Assembly (NCBI RefSeq): GCF_000188695.1
Contig: NW_004754925.1
Span: 704,505-722,004 of the forward strand
Direction: 5' to 3'
Source: Salpingoeca rosetta
Taxonomy: Eukaryota > Opisthokonta > Choanoflagellata > Craspedida > Salpingoecidae
DNA length: 17,500 nucleotides
Shown: piece by piece, positions 1 to 9,568 of the stretch
Layout: each line of letters opens with the position of its first letter
How positions within the stretch are numbered: the stretch's first letter is position 1
Program-made: the position numbers and the translations under genes
Notes under the pieces: generated by a model
Told to the model about the DNA's origin: nothing
Seen by the model: the letters and a program-made list of their open reading frames with translations, nothing else
Database searches by the model: none

Positions 1-113
1 GTCTGCTTCTCTGCCTGCTCGCCTGTGCGTATTCTCCATTCCCACCCCTGCCTCTCTTCCATCTCATCGCTACAATTTCTGTACCACCACCGCACGCAAC
101 CCCAATTCGCCAG

Positions 114-635
114 GCACCGGAGCCTGACACGTCAGCGCACGTGCTTGAGGTGCGCATTGCAACACACCCGTACGACGGACAAGACGAGGACGAGTTGACA
201 TTACGCAAGGGTGACGTCATTGACGTCCTTGAATTTGAGGACCCGGAGTTTGAGGTGCGTTCTGCGCTGCTGACGGCGGCCAGTTGGCGTGGTGACTGTT
301 GATGGTGCTACTGTGATTGTTGTGGTGACTTTGATTGCTGTTGTGGCTGGTGGACGTTGCTTAGGCTTGAGCGCAGTCTTGTGCTGCCATGCACTGCGGT
401 GCAGTGCGCCGTGCTGTCGTGTATGCGGTTGCATGCGTGTGATCAGCGTCGTGGTTGTTACATGACTGTTGTCTCTTTGTGGCGCTTCTCACATCAACTG
501 TCGCACGCCTCGAACATACGGCGCGGTGTGCCTGGTCTTTACGTTCCCTAGGAGGAAGGCTGGCTGTTTGGACGTAACAAGCAGGGCCAAAAGGGCGTGT
601 TTCCCGAGAACCACACGAAACCGCACTCGCCATAA
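114..635 (+). CDS. SH3-domain protein, C-terminal end (BAR/F-BAR adaptor type), partial
   Basis: Two exons are visible, 114-254 and 552-635, joined in phase 0 across an intron 255-551 (GTGCGT donor, CCCTAG acceptor); TAA is at 633-635. The 5' part lies outside the window; 1-113 is pyrimidine-rich and ends in CAG, so I read it as intron, although the frame stays open there. Together the exons encode a complete SH3 fold at the extreme C terminus: a degenerate ALYDY strand (ATHPYDG), an acidic RT loop followed by DELTLRKGD, the conserved Trp in GWLFGR, and GVFPENH near the end. SH3 domains bind proline-rich ligands. A C-terminal SH3 of this kind, with PEN before the last strand, resembles amphiphysin/BIN and syndapin, which bend membranes in endocytosis, but the BAR region is not in the window and the family is inferred. 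The usual aromatic residue after Asn (PxNY/F) is His here, which may alter ligand binding. Confidence 0.8.
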
Positions 636-709
636 TCACGCCTGACCACCCACACACACCTTCCTGCACCATCCCCAACGTCCGTTCATGTCCCATGTCA
701 ACTCCGGGC

Positions 710-757
<48 letters not shown>

Positions 758-1019
758 TTTGTTTGTTTGTGTTGTTGTTGTTGTTGTTGTTGTTGTTGTG
801 TATTTGTTTGTTTGTTTGTTTGTGTGTGTGTGTGTGTGTGCGTGTGTGACATGAGCGCAGCTTGGAGATGAGCAGGCAAGACAAGCAAGGAAGCGACATT
901 GTGTCGCATCAGCGTGCAATACACACCACACCACACAACAACAACACCACCAGCAGCAGCAACAGCAACAGCAGCGACAGGGTACAACAGGGGGTGTGAT
1001 TCCCGTGATGGGAACGCAC
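636..1019. other. Intergenic or 3' flank between convergent genes, mostly microsatellite
   Basis: This stretch lies between the SH3 stop codon and the last recognisable MTHFS exon. It is dominated by a compound (GT)/(GTTT)/(GTT) repeat at 711-848 and CAA/CAG-rich sequence at 930-985. I searched all three minus-strand frames for the missing C-terminal strand of MTHFS and found nothing resembling it. No other gene is visible. Confidence 0.7.
711..848. repeat. Compound microsatellite (GT)n-(GTTT)n-(GTT)n-(GTTT)n-(GT)n
   Basis: The block has a near mirror-like order: (GT)n, then GTTT units, about ten GTT units, GTTT units again and (GT)n. It sits exactly where the last MTHFS exon would be expected on the minus strand, and is the type of sequence prone to length change and assembly collapse. 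Confidence 0.9.
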
Positions 1020-2384
1020 TCTGAGCTGCAAAGTCGTTGCACTTCTGAATGTATTTGTCGTAGTAGCCCTTGCCTCGTCCAAGCCGCCCGCCGTCCTAGC
1101 ATGCCAACAACACATATGCACATGCACACACACACACATTCGCACACATACACGCACATTTGCACAAAGCTGGGATGAGCTTGAAGTGTCAATGGCCAGT
1201 GCAGTGCTGAGCAAGTGGCGTGTGCATACCCGTGAAAACGCGAGCCCAGGCACGATAATCATATCCAGGCCACCAGCATCCATGGCGCTCTTTCGCGCGT
1301 CAATGTCTGCATGACGCAACAGGTCACAACTCAAAAAGGTGAGGAGAGAAAAGCTCACATGCCACACGCACACCACACAAGCGCGTACATATGCTCACAT
1401 AGGCAGCAGCAGCAGATGCACGTACATACATGCACACACAAGGAAATACACAGCAGACACATAATGCCACCATGCAGAGGATGACGGTAACAACACCTTC
1501 GGGCTGTGGGATGTTCCACTTGGTTAGAGGCAGCGTCTTAATGTCGTCCAGATCCCTCACCTGTGCACAGTATAACAAAACAGAACGAGGCGCAAACGTA
1601 TAGATGAGCCTGCTCGTTGAGAGGCATAGGGAGCAAGACAGCATCACATATCACACTGTCACGGCCATGCACACACAAACACACAAACACACAAACACAC
1701 ATACATACGCACGCACACGAACATCAACGCACACCCACACACGCAAACACAAACACATGCACACAAACTGCAACTGACCTGATACATCTCCATGTCCGTC
1801 TTTGTGTAGCGTGGCACAAAGCACTCCTTGCCAGTCGCAAACGCTGTCTACGAGTACAAAGGACAAATAACACGATGTAATCCAAAGTGAGGTCTTGGGA
1901 CGAAAGCGGACATTGCTGGCACCCTCCTGGCGACGCAGACAACGGAGCAGGCGTGCACCTTGAGCATGCTGTTCGTGTCCACTTCTTCGGGCATGCTGAG
2001 AAAGAACGCCACTCGTCGAGCGTTCTGAAAAGCAGGCAAGGCTTCAACCTGGGTCGCAATAGTGGTGTGGTGTCAAAGACGGCGGTCACATTGTTGTGCA
2101 CATGCATTGCACACGCAGTGCGCACGAAGCAAATAACAGCGAAGCACAGCGAAGCACAGCGAAGCATAGCGAAGCAAAGCAAATCGCACATGTCCTCAAG
2201 CGTCCCAGTGCGATGGCGCGTCAGAACTCAAGAACAAACACCACACACGACCTGTGTCGCGTACCTTGTTTGCGACAACGGTTGACTGAGACGCCTTCTC
2301 TCCCTGAGACAGGGCGGAGAGCAGGCGTTTCATGGCCTTGCGCAGCTCCGCCTTCACCAACACACGCGACACGTTGCCCTCCAT
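1020..2384 (-). CDS. MTHFS: 5-formyltetrahydrofolate cyclo-ligase, C-terminal part not found
   Basis: The enzyme uses ATP to convert 5-formyltetrahydrofolate to 5,10-methenyltetrahydrofolate, returning the storage folate to one-carbon metabolism. Six minus-strand exons read in phase: 2265-2384, 1959-2048, 1779-1847, 1497-1560, 1230-1306 and 1095 down to about 1020. They give the family landmarks in order: an N-terminal helix (AELRKAMKRLL), the first strand VAFFLSM, ECFVPRY, KWNIPQPE, the strand DMIIVPGLAF, and the phosphate-binding loop LGRGKGYYD. The start at 2384 is the first ATG before the N-terminal helix. About 165 residues are recovered against about 203 in human MTHFS. The last strand and loop, usually xALAFxxQ...VPxxxxDxxVD, are absent from every minus-strand frame between 640 and 1020. 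A donor GTGCGT at 1014-1019 suggests one more exon that is missing, highly diverged or lost in assembly. If exon 6 is instead read through, the frame stays open to about 361, antisense to the SH3 gene, which is implausible. Confidence 0.85.
1665..1768. repeat. CA-rich intronic microsatellite (MTHFS intron 3)
   Basis: Interrupted ACACAA/ACACAC units fill most of the intron 1561-1778; on the MTHFS sense strand this is a GT-rich tract. Confidence 0.8.
2138..2177. repeat. Four tandem copies of a decamer, AGCGAAGCAC
   Basis: A 10-bp unit is repeated four times with changes only in the last base (C, C, T, A). It lies within MTHFS intron 1 (2049-2264) and differs from the surrounding dinucleotide repeats. 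Confidence 0.85.
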
Positions 2385-2525
2385 ATTCCTCCTTCTTGTT
2401 GTTCAACGAAGGACTGCTGCGCCGTGGATGTGACTGAATTCAGTCGTGGCGTGTTTGCTTGTGTAGTTGTGGGGTGTTGACTTCCTCTCTGCTGATGAAA
2501 ATATATTTACAAGCAAAGCAAGACT

Positions 2526-2600
2526 TGTGTGTCTGTGTCTGTGTCTGTGTCTGTGTCTGTGTCTCTGTGTCTCTGTGTCTGTGTGTGTGTGTCTGTGTGG
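2526..2600. repeat. (TGTGTC)n hexanucleotide repeat
   Basis: Repeated TGTGTC units with TCTCTG interruptions, in the interval upstream of MTHFS. Confidence 0.9.
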
Positions 2601-2724
2601 TGGAAAAAAAAAAGTTAATCAAAAGAATCGACAAGGAAGGAAGAAGAAGCGAGGGTGGTGTGAGATGACCCCTTGCAGGTGCAACACTGCACATCCTCAG
2701 CACAAGCAACAAGAGCGAGACAAC

Positions 2725-2757
2725 TACATACACATACACATACACATACACATACAT
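2725..2757. repeat. (ACACAT)n hexanucleotide repeat
   Basis: About five tandem ACACAT units, non-coding. Confidence 0.9.
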
Positions 2758-2815
2758 GTCACATCATGTAGGATATCAATTACGGTGTCAATCACCTATG
2801 CCCGCTACCAAGCCA

Positions 2816-2930
2816 CACACACACACACACACAATCACACACTCTCTCACTCACTCACACACACTCACACACTCACTCACACACTCACACACTCACTCAC
2901 ACACACACTCTCTCTCACAGTCACACACAC
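2816..2930. repeat. CA / CTCA interspersed repeat
   Basis: ACACAC runs alternate with ACTCACTC blocks just downstream of the stop codon of the minus-strand membrane-protein gene, so it probably falls in that transcript's 3' UTR or flank. Confidence 0.85.
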
Positions 2931-2965
2931 CACTACCACCCAAAAGGAAACCAAAACAACTGTTG

Positions 2966-5900
2966 CTACAGGTCAATCTCGCTGTCTGATCCCGAGTGCA
3001 AGTCGTCACCACCCTGGTCACCACCGTCGACATCACCGTGGTGGTGAGGGCGGTGGTGGTGGGCGAGCTGCGCCGTGTCCATCGTGGCGCGGCGGTGGCG
3101 TGACAGCATCGACGACGTGCGCAGGACGCTCTCAGACGGCTCCTCAATCACCAGCCGCACACCCGCGTCTTTGCAGCGGAACACGGTGCCAATGGGGCTC
3201 AGCTTTGGGCGCCCGCCCTCCCCGCCAGTGGTTGTCGCCACACCGTCTGCTGCGCTCGCCCCTGCCTCACCACGCGAGGTTGACAGCACGCTCTGCTCAC
3301 AACCATCGCCCCCACCATCTCCACCCTTGGCCGCACGCGCGCTGTTGTTGCTGGTGCTGCTGGTGTTGAGCCTGGTCGGCGTGGGCAGCTTGCGTGGCGT
3401 GCCGCGTGGTCTGTCCTGTCTTCGTGATGACGACGACGAGGCCGCAGCTGGGCGTGTTCGCTTTCCCGGCGACAGCGGATCAGAGGCAGAACGCACCCGC
3501 TCGCTTGTCAGCACACGCATGTTGGCCTTGGTCGCAGCAGGTCTGGCCGTTGTTGCTGCAGCAATCGCTGCCCTTGCCTTTGCCTTTGCAGCTGTGGCAG
3601 CCGATGAGGATGATGATGATGACGATGATGACGACGATGAGGCCACGGACGACCTGTCCCCATCACCGCTAACAACAGCTGTGGTGGACTGCCGTCGCTG
3701 CGGTGCTGTTCGCTTGCTCGGGCTGCGGTGCCGCCCCGCGCGTGGCGTTAGCTTGCTCCCGCTCACCTCCACGCGTCGCATCTGCGCGCGTGTCAGCGCC
3801 TGCATCAGGGAAGACTGCAGCTGTGATGGGGAAGCCGGCTCCTCTTGCCGCTGCTGTTGCTTCTGCTTCTGCTGCTTCTGCTGTTGCTTCTGCTGCTTCT
3901 GCTGTTGTTGCGGTTGCGCCGTGTCAGCGACGGCCAAAGACGACGCCGGCACCACCCCTCCATCATCGCCATCACCATCCTCGACCTGCTCCCGTGCTGG
4001 GTGCGCAGGGCGGTCGCCGCTGTTGGTGACCGGGTACTGCCGCCGCGCGGACAGCGCTGGTGGTGGCGAGTGGTCAAGCAGACTCCCCGATGTCACTCCG
4101 TCCTCATGCGCAACGTCATCCTCATTGTCCTCATTGCTGCTGTTAATGTTGGTGTTGGGGTTGGTGTTGGTGTTGCTAGTGCTGCTGGTGTTGCTGTTGG
4201 TGGTTGCGGTGGGGCGATTTGGGGCGACAGTCGTGGCATCATGCGACGTGGGACGACGCGAAATGAGTGTGGGTGGGGATGATGACCGCCGCGGTGGTGC
4301 GGTCCTTGATGACGTCGACGCGACCCCTGCCTGGACCACGCCCGTTGCAGCAGCTCCTGCCGTTGCTGTTGTTGGGTTGCTCTGTCTTCGCAAGGGCTGC
4401 GTGCCCCTGCGCGCGTTGCTGCCTCGGGGCTGGTGCTGCGGGGGCGGTGACGTGAGCAGCTGGTCCGAGGGTGCAGTCATCGGACTGTGCGTCCGCTCCT
4501 GTCCTTGCATGGAGATGATGACCTCATCCATGTCGTCCAGGCGGCGCGGCAGTGGCGAGTTGATTGTGTCGAGTGCCGCGTCCATGCTTGTGGTTGACCC
4601 AGGGCTGGGCGGATCAACAAGCGAGAGCAGCGCATCACCGATCCCTGCTGTTGCTGCCGAGCTGCTTGCACGCCCGCTGTTGCTCTTGCTGTTCCCGCTG
4701 CTGCTGGGGCCGTCACTGCGATGATACGCATCAGCAACGTAGATGTCCCTGTACTCGTCCTTAACACCGCCGCTGTCGCCGTCACCATCACCATCCGGGT
4801 CGTGTCGGCGGCTGTTGATGCGCTTCTGCATGCGAACATACTCCTTGTACTCGTGGCTCTTCGGGTCCGCGTGCATGTCTCGCACGTGCACCATTGGTGG
4901 CAGCGGCGACGCAACCGACGCCGTGCTCATATCTGCGCTGCCAACGTCACTCGCGGCGAGCTGCTCCCCCTGCGTTGGGCCGCCCCCACCCCTGCCAGCG
5001 CCGCGTGGGATGAGGGGCGCGAGGATGCTGCCTGCGCGTTTGTGTGTCGCGCGGACGGTGGAGGGTGTCGGAGTGATGTGGGTGGACACGGCGTTGCGGC
5101 GCGTGCGCATGTCGGAGCTGCCGCTGCCCTGTGAGCGGCGTCGGTGGCGTGCACGCGACGACGAGCGGGAGCGGGCGGCATTGTCCAGTTTGCGGCTGCG
5201 CAGGAGGAGGAAGACCACCACCAGCGGCACGGCGATGAGGATGGAGATGAAGCCAACAATGATGATGGTCTGGGTCTCCAACCGCGGCTGGTCTTCCGTG
5301 AGCGTCTCGTAGTTGAGGTCAACAGGCGTCAGCGCAGCCGTGCTCGGCGTCACGGCCCCCGACGCAGACACCGACGACGACGACGACGACGATGATGATG
5401 ATGGTGGTGATGATGGGTCAGGGTTGTTGTTGGTGCCGTTGTTGTTGGTGTCCGTGAGAGGTGACGGTGGCTGACATGCGTACGCGCCGTCCACGCCCTC
5501 AAACACACACGTCGTGTTTGGTGGCGTGGTGCACGGCGTCGCGGACGCGTTCGAGCACGGGTTATCTGGGGTGCGTGATGGTGTGTGTGAGTGTGTGTGT
5601 GTGTGTGTGTGTTTCGTTGTAAGCTGCAGGCATGATAGATGTGCATCTTGCGTGCTATTCCCACAGCAAATACATTCACGATGCTCGCGACAATGTGCGC
5701 TTGCGGCCACTCACATGGTGTGTAGTGAAGCCGGAGGTTGACGGTTTCGTTCCAGTCGGGCACAGTGATGGACCACAGCCGCGGTGGCGATGCCTGCGCC
5801 GTGGCCTGCAACAACCAGAGAGGTGACACAGCAAACAGGCGTAAGCACACAAGGGCGGTGCTGTGTATGCGCGCGTGTGTGTACGTATGTGTGTGTGTGT

Positions 5901-6383
5901 ATGCGCGCGTGTGTACGTATGTGTATATGTGTGTGTGGCATATGGCATGTGGAGCTTGGAGCATTGCACTGATTCACCTGTGCTGCTGGTTGCGTCGAGC
6001 TATCCCTGATTCGCAATGACACTGCATCCTGTGTTATGTGTGTGTGTGTGTGTGTTTGGTGTGTGTTTGGTGTTGTGTGAATGTGTGAGGTGATCATTTA
6101 AAAGCAACACCAATGAAGACTCGAGTCGCACTTGCCAGCCCATCGGAAACACAAAGAAAGGCACGCACCTCTGGCTTGATGCCTGTGGCCCACGTAAATT
6201 GCTGTGGGGGATCATCATTCGAAGCTGCAAAGAAGGTGTATGTGTCCTGCTGCCCTGACACTGCTGCCTCCACACTTGCGTTTTCACGCTGAATCACGCG
6301 CTCCAACACCACACGAAGGCTTCCCCCTAAAGGACGCGAGTGTGAGTGCGTATATTTGTGTGTGCGTGTGTGGGTGAATGAAT

Positions 6384-6443
<60 letters not shown>

Positions 6444-6745
6444 CAGTGAGTGAATGAATCAATGTGTGTGTGTGTGTGAGTGAATGAATACGTGTATGTG
6501 TGTGTGTTTGTGCGGGCTGAGTACAAAACAGGGCCTTCTCAAGCAACAGGCGCAATTCAATCAACTCTGACATCAGCTTCGCAACAGCACGCAGAAAACG
6601 CACGCACACAAGAGCGTCATGGCGTAGCAGAAAGTGCGTGCCGTGCACGACATGCAGTACCTTCAACAGAAGGGAGGAACGTGCAGCAAGCGAGGGTGCA
6701 TGCCACCGCCATCACAGCACACGCAAAACGCGAACCGGGGCGCAT
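2966..6745 (-). CDS. Orphan type I membrane protein, half-EGF ectodomain, long low-complexity cytoplasmic tail
   Basis: Four exons, 6661-6745, 6169-6326, 5715-5805 and 2966-5565, join in phases 1, 0 and 1 to give 977 residues. The ATG at 6745 opens a signal peptide: a basic start (MRPGSR), a hydrophobic core of about 18 residues, then cleavage around residue 28. Residues 29-111 form a small globular region I do not recognise, with N-glycosylation sequons (ENAS, WNET). Cys115, 123, 131 and 142 with a GAY.C ending look like the first half of an EGF module. A Ser/Asn-rich stalk leads to a transmembrane helix at about 212-233, followed by RSRK, which fits type I topology. The tail of about 740 residues is Ser/Thr/Arg-rich and contains poly-Ser, a Gln/Lys tract, Tyr motifs (HEYKEYV, EYRDIYV), a His-rich segment near the end and a C-terminal EIDL that fits a class II PDZ ligand. 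Signalling or adhesion is inferred from architecture only; I know no named family that matches. Confidence 0.82.
3603..3643. repeat. Trinucleotide repeat encoding poly-Ser in the cytoplasmic tail
   Basis: GAT/GAC/GAG triplets on the plus strand are read on the minus strand as mixed TCA, TCG and TCC codons, giving a run of about 13 Ser. The mixed codons mean the tract is not a single pure slippage product. Confidence 0.9.
3846..3915. repeat. Repeat encoding a Gln/Lys tract in the cytoplasmic tail
   Basis: CTGCTT/CTGTTG units on the plus strand are read as CAG, CAA and AAG on the minus strand, giving a Gln-rich tract with regularly spaced Lys. Such tracts are often disordered or form coiled coils. 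Confidence 0.9.
5370..5406. repeat. Trinucleotide repeat encoding poly-Ser in the extracellular stalk
   Basis: GAC/GAT triplets on the plus strand encode about ten Ser just outside the membrane in the minus-strand gene. The stretch is a likely O-glycosylated stalk (inference). Confidence 0.85.
5862..5937. repeat. 76-bp perfectly alternating pyrimidine-purine block with a ~34-bp direct repeat
   Basis: Every base alternates pyrimidine and purine from 5862 to 5937, mixing GT, GC and AT steps. The motif TGTATGCGCGCGTGTG begins at 5864 and again at 5898. It lies in the intron 5806-6168 of the minus-strand membrane-protein gene. Alternation with GC steps is the classic Z-DNA-prone arrangement. Confidence 0.9.
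6346..6510. repeat. (GT)n tracts interspersed with GTGAATGAAT units
   Basis: Three GT runs are separated by copies of GAGTGAATGAATA/C-like sequence. The block fills much of the first coding intron (6327-6660) of the minus-strand membrane-protein gene. Confidence 0.85.
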
Positions 6746-6750
6746 GTCGC

Positions 6751-6902
6751 CTGATGGATGCAAACCGTGTCCGGTCCAAGAAGAGGAAAACAACACAGAC
6801 AACAATGAATGGCTTGGCAACTACAGGGATCACACATGGGCATGGACACACGCAAACACACGGCCAAACGCGCGAACACAGCCCCACGCACGTGCACCTT
6901 AC
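6751..6902 (-). other. Probable 5' UTR intron of the membrane-protein gene
   Basis: Read on the minus strand, a good donor (GTAAGG, 6902 to 6897) and a pyrimidine-rich acceptor (ATCCATCAG, ending at 6751) flank 152 bp, with the start codon only five bases into the next exon. No coding frame crosses the junction, so this would be a leader intron. The call rests on splice signals alone. Confidence 0.45.
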
Positions 6903-7358
6903 CGGTCCTGTTGGATTGCTGTTGCGCTGGACACTTGACAGCGCGAGATCGCCGGAGCAAAAGGGGCGCAGCAACAGTTCTTCTTGTGTGCTGTGCCTGA
7001 GGTTGATCCTCGTACCGATAATAAATACAGATGATGGGGAGAAGGAGGGAAGCCAGCTCATGCAACGCTGGTGGAGCAAACACCAGCCCACCCAAAGGGA
7101 ACGATCCTGGTTCTCCGCTTGCCCCCAGCGCCCTGCTTGCTGTTGTGCGAGTGTGTGGGGAAGGGGGATGATGACGACAAACGGAGTGCTGAGCACAGTC
7201 AAGTCAGGTGAGGGAATGAGGAAGGAGGAGCCGGAAAGTTGGCGTGGTGCTTCTGGAAGCGATTCGCAACAGCCAAACCAAGTGGACAATTGTTCAAAGA
7301 TTTCACTGAATTTTCAGCAATACCAACAAAACCGGCAGTGAGTGGAAGAACAAGCAGG
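6903..7358. promoter_or_regulatory. Compact divergent promoter region between two secretory-pathway genes
   Basis: The minus-strand membrane protein and the plus-strand TPR-PhyH gene are head to head, leaving about 460 bp between the presumed leader exon of one and the ATG of the other. No protein-coding exon is convincing here and the stretch is free of microsatellite, unlike nearly every other non-coding stretch in the window. An AT-rich patch (ATAATAAATAC) lies at 7018-7028, but I see no clear TATA box or initiator. Confidence 0.5.
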
Positions 7359-8212
7359 ATGACGACGACGATGAAGTTGTTTCAGGCGGGTGTGGTGTTG
7401 CTGGCCGTCGCTGTCACAGTTGGTGGTGGCTGGTGGGACTCTGGCGTTGCTGCCGCTGCGGATGAGTATTGCGAAGCAGATTCAAACCATGGTACTGCAG
7501 GAACGTGCCACACCGCGAGGACAAGCGACAGCGAAGACCCAGGCGCAGTGCACGAGGAGCAGCCGCCTGAGTCGCACTGGACAGATGCCTTTGCATCGTA
7601 CCCGCACACTGACATTTACGAGGACTGGAACAAAAAAGGCATTCGCGAGGCTCAAGCTGGAAACTTTGACCTCGCCCTTGAGTACTTCAGGTCTGTGCTT
7701 GGGGAAGGGGGGGTTTGTGTGTGTGTGTGTGTGTGTCTGAGTGTCTGAGTGTGTGTGTCTGTATGTGTGTCTGAGTGTGTATGTGTATGTGTATGTGTGT
7801 GTATGTGTGTATGTGTATGTGTGTATGTCTGAGTGTGTCTGAGTGTGTGTGTGTATGTGTATGCGTGTCTGTATGTGTGTCTGAGTGTGTATGTCTGTGT
7901 GTGGTGTCAGAGTGAATCTGCCATGCGGCCACCCAACCCGCATTCCCCCACTGTGAGCATTTTAGCAATCGCACATCAGCGTGCAATGATGTGACGCTGC
8001 TGCCGTGCTTTGCAGGGCCGCGAGCCACCACTCGCCATTCCGTGGCGACATTTGGAGCAACATTGGGCATGCCATCTTGGATGCCACAAAGGCATCCGCC
8101 ACGCCCATCCACCACGACGTGAGTGCTACGTCACTTTATAGTTGAACTGACGCTGTTGCAACAAATGCTGTACATCCACGTGCGGCTCATGCCAATGCGC
8201 TTTGCTTGTACT

Positions 8213-8293
<81 letters not shown>

Positions 8294-9524
8294 GTACGCC
8301 TGTCTTGGTACATGCGAGATGGCAGGTGCATTTGCCCATCATGCGAGAAGCCAGGGCGGCATTTGAGCTGGCAACGCTACTCGGCAATGAGCCAGCAAAG
8401 GTGTGTGTGTGTGGATTATGTTCTTGCTGTGCGCTGGCGCTGACTGTTCCGTCCTTGGCGACACTGCCAGCTCATCACCAACACTCATCGTACACGCGGG
8501 CACACGGACATGCGCACGCACACACACACACACATGCGCACACACATGCACACTGAACGCCAACGTTGAAACGCACCCCATCCCGTTGCGTGTCTACTTT
8601 GCAGCGCTTTCTTGGTTCGATCAAAGAAGACCTGCAGTCGTGGCATCCCACTCGCCATCTGGGGTGAGTGCACAGCGTCCGAACGAAAACTTGCAAGCGT
8701 GTGTGTATGCATGTACGCACCTCATGCTTCGTCCCGTGCATGCTGACGCGTGCACTGATGTAACAATGTGCTTGCTCTGCTTGATACTTGTATGTGCGTG
8801 CGTGCACAGGGATAACGCCAAGGTGAAGCGGCGAGCATCGGCCGAGATGAGCGCCATCGAGCACATGCAGAATGGGGAGCACGTGGACGCTGCAAACGCA
8901 CTGTGCAAGAACAAGGATGACATCTACGTGTCCCTGCACCACGACGACATGTATGCTCAACCACATCTGCAAGAACACACGTGTCTCACCAGCAGCAGCC
9001 TCCAGCTATCACACACACGCACACGCACACGCACATTCACACATACTCTCTGTCTCTCGTTCCCCTTCATATTGCACACCACCATCACCACCACCGCTGT
9101 TGCCAGGGCTGGTCCCCTGACGGCGGCGACGGCGCGACGCATCTTCCTTCTCCTGCGCATCTGCGGTGTTGTCGCCCTACGCGAGGTGATGCAACCAGCA
9201 GTCCTCGATCGCATTTACAACGCATACAAGGTGCCGTGGTTTGTGTACATATGTGCGTGTTTGTGTGCATGTGGGTGTGTGTGTGTGTGTGCGCATATGG
9301 GTGTGTGTACATATGGGTGTGAGTGAGTGTGAGTGTGTGTGTGTGTGTGCTGCGGCAATTGGTTGCGCCCTCACAGCCCACGACATGTGCCCTTCAATGC
9401 CATCTCACATTCCTCCCAACACGCACACATCGTCAGGATGACTTTGCTCGCTTCCAGTCTGATCTTCAACGTCGCAGCGATTCCACAAATGGCGAATGGA
9501 CAGATGCCGCCGGTAACGTGAACA

Positions 9525-9568
<44 letters not shown>

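Larger units (their letters stand above)
2385..2965. other. Intergenic region between two tandem minus-strand genes, repeat-rich
   Basis: This should contain the 3' UTR of the membrane-protein gene (nearer 2965) and the promoter and 5' UTR of MTHFS (nearer 2385). Most of it is simple sequence: (TGTGTC)n at 2526-2600, (ACACAT)n at 2725-2757 and CA/CTCA repeats at 2816-2930. I see no conserved coding exon. Confidence 0.7.

Noticed and set aside
361..1095. Read-through of MTHFS exon 6 to a stop near 361
   Set aside because: The frame is open, but the product is translated microsatellite (poly-His/Thr and poly-Gln) and then antisense of the SH3 gene, with no similarity to the cyclo-ligase C terminus.
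3075..4724. A 549-residue open frame on the plus strand
   Set aside because: It is exactly antisense to the cytoplasmic tail of the membrane protein. Its product is Cys/Leu/Val runs created by reverse reading of Ser, Gln and Asp codons, and no splice or domain support is seen.
6634..7341. Plus-strand open frame of 235 codons ahead of the TPR-PhyH gene
   Set aside because: It overlaps the signal-peptide exon and leader of the minus-strand gene. Its composition (Gln/Thr/Arg) and lack of motif suggest a chance frame in GC-rich DNA.
8216..8290. Long poly-Val/Cys and poly-His/Thr frames over GT/CA tracts throughout the window
   Set aside because: These are automatic translations of dinucleotide repeats, which lie in introns or intergenic DNA between well-phased exons.
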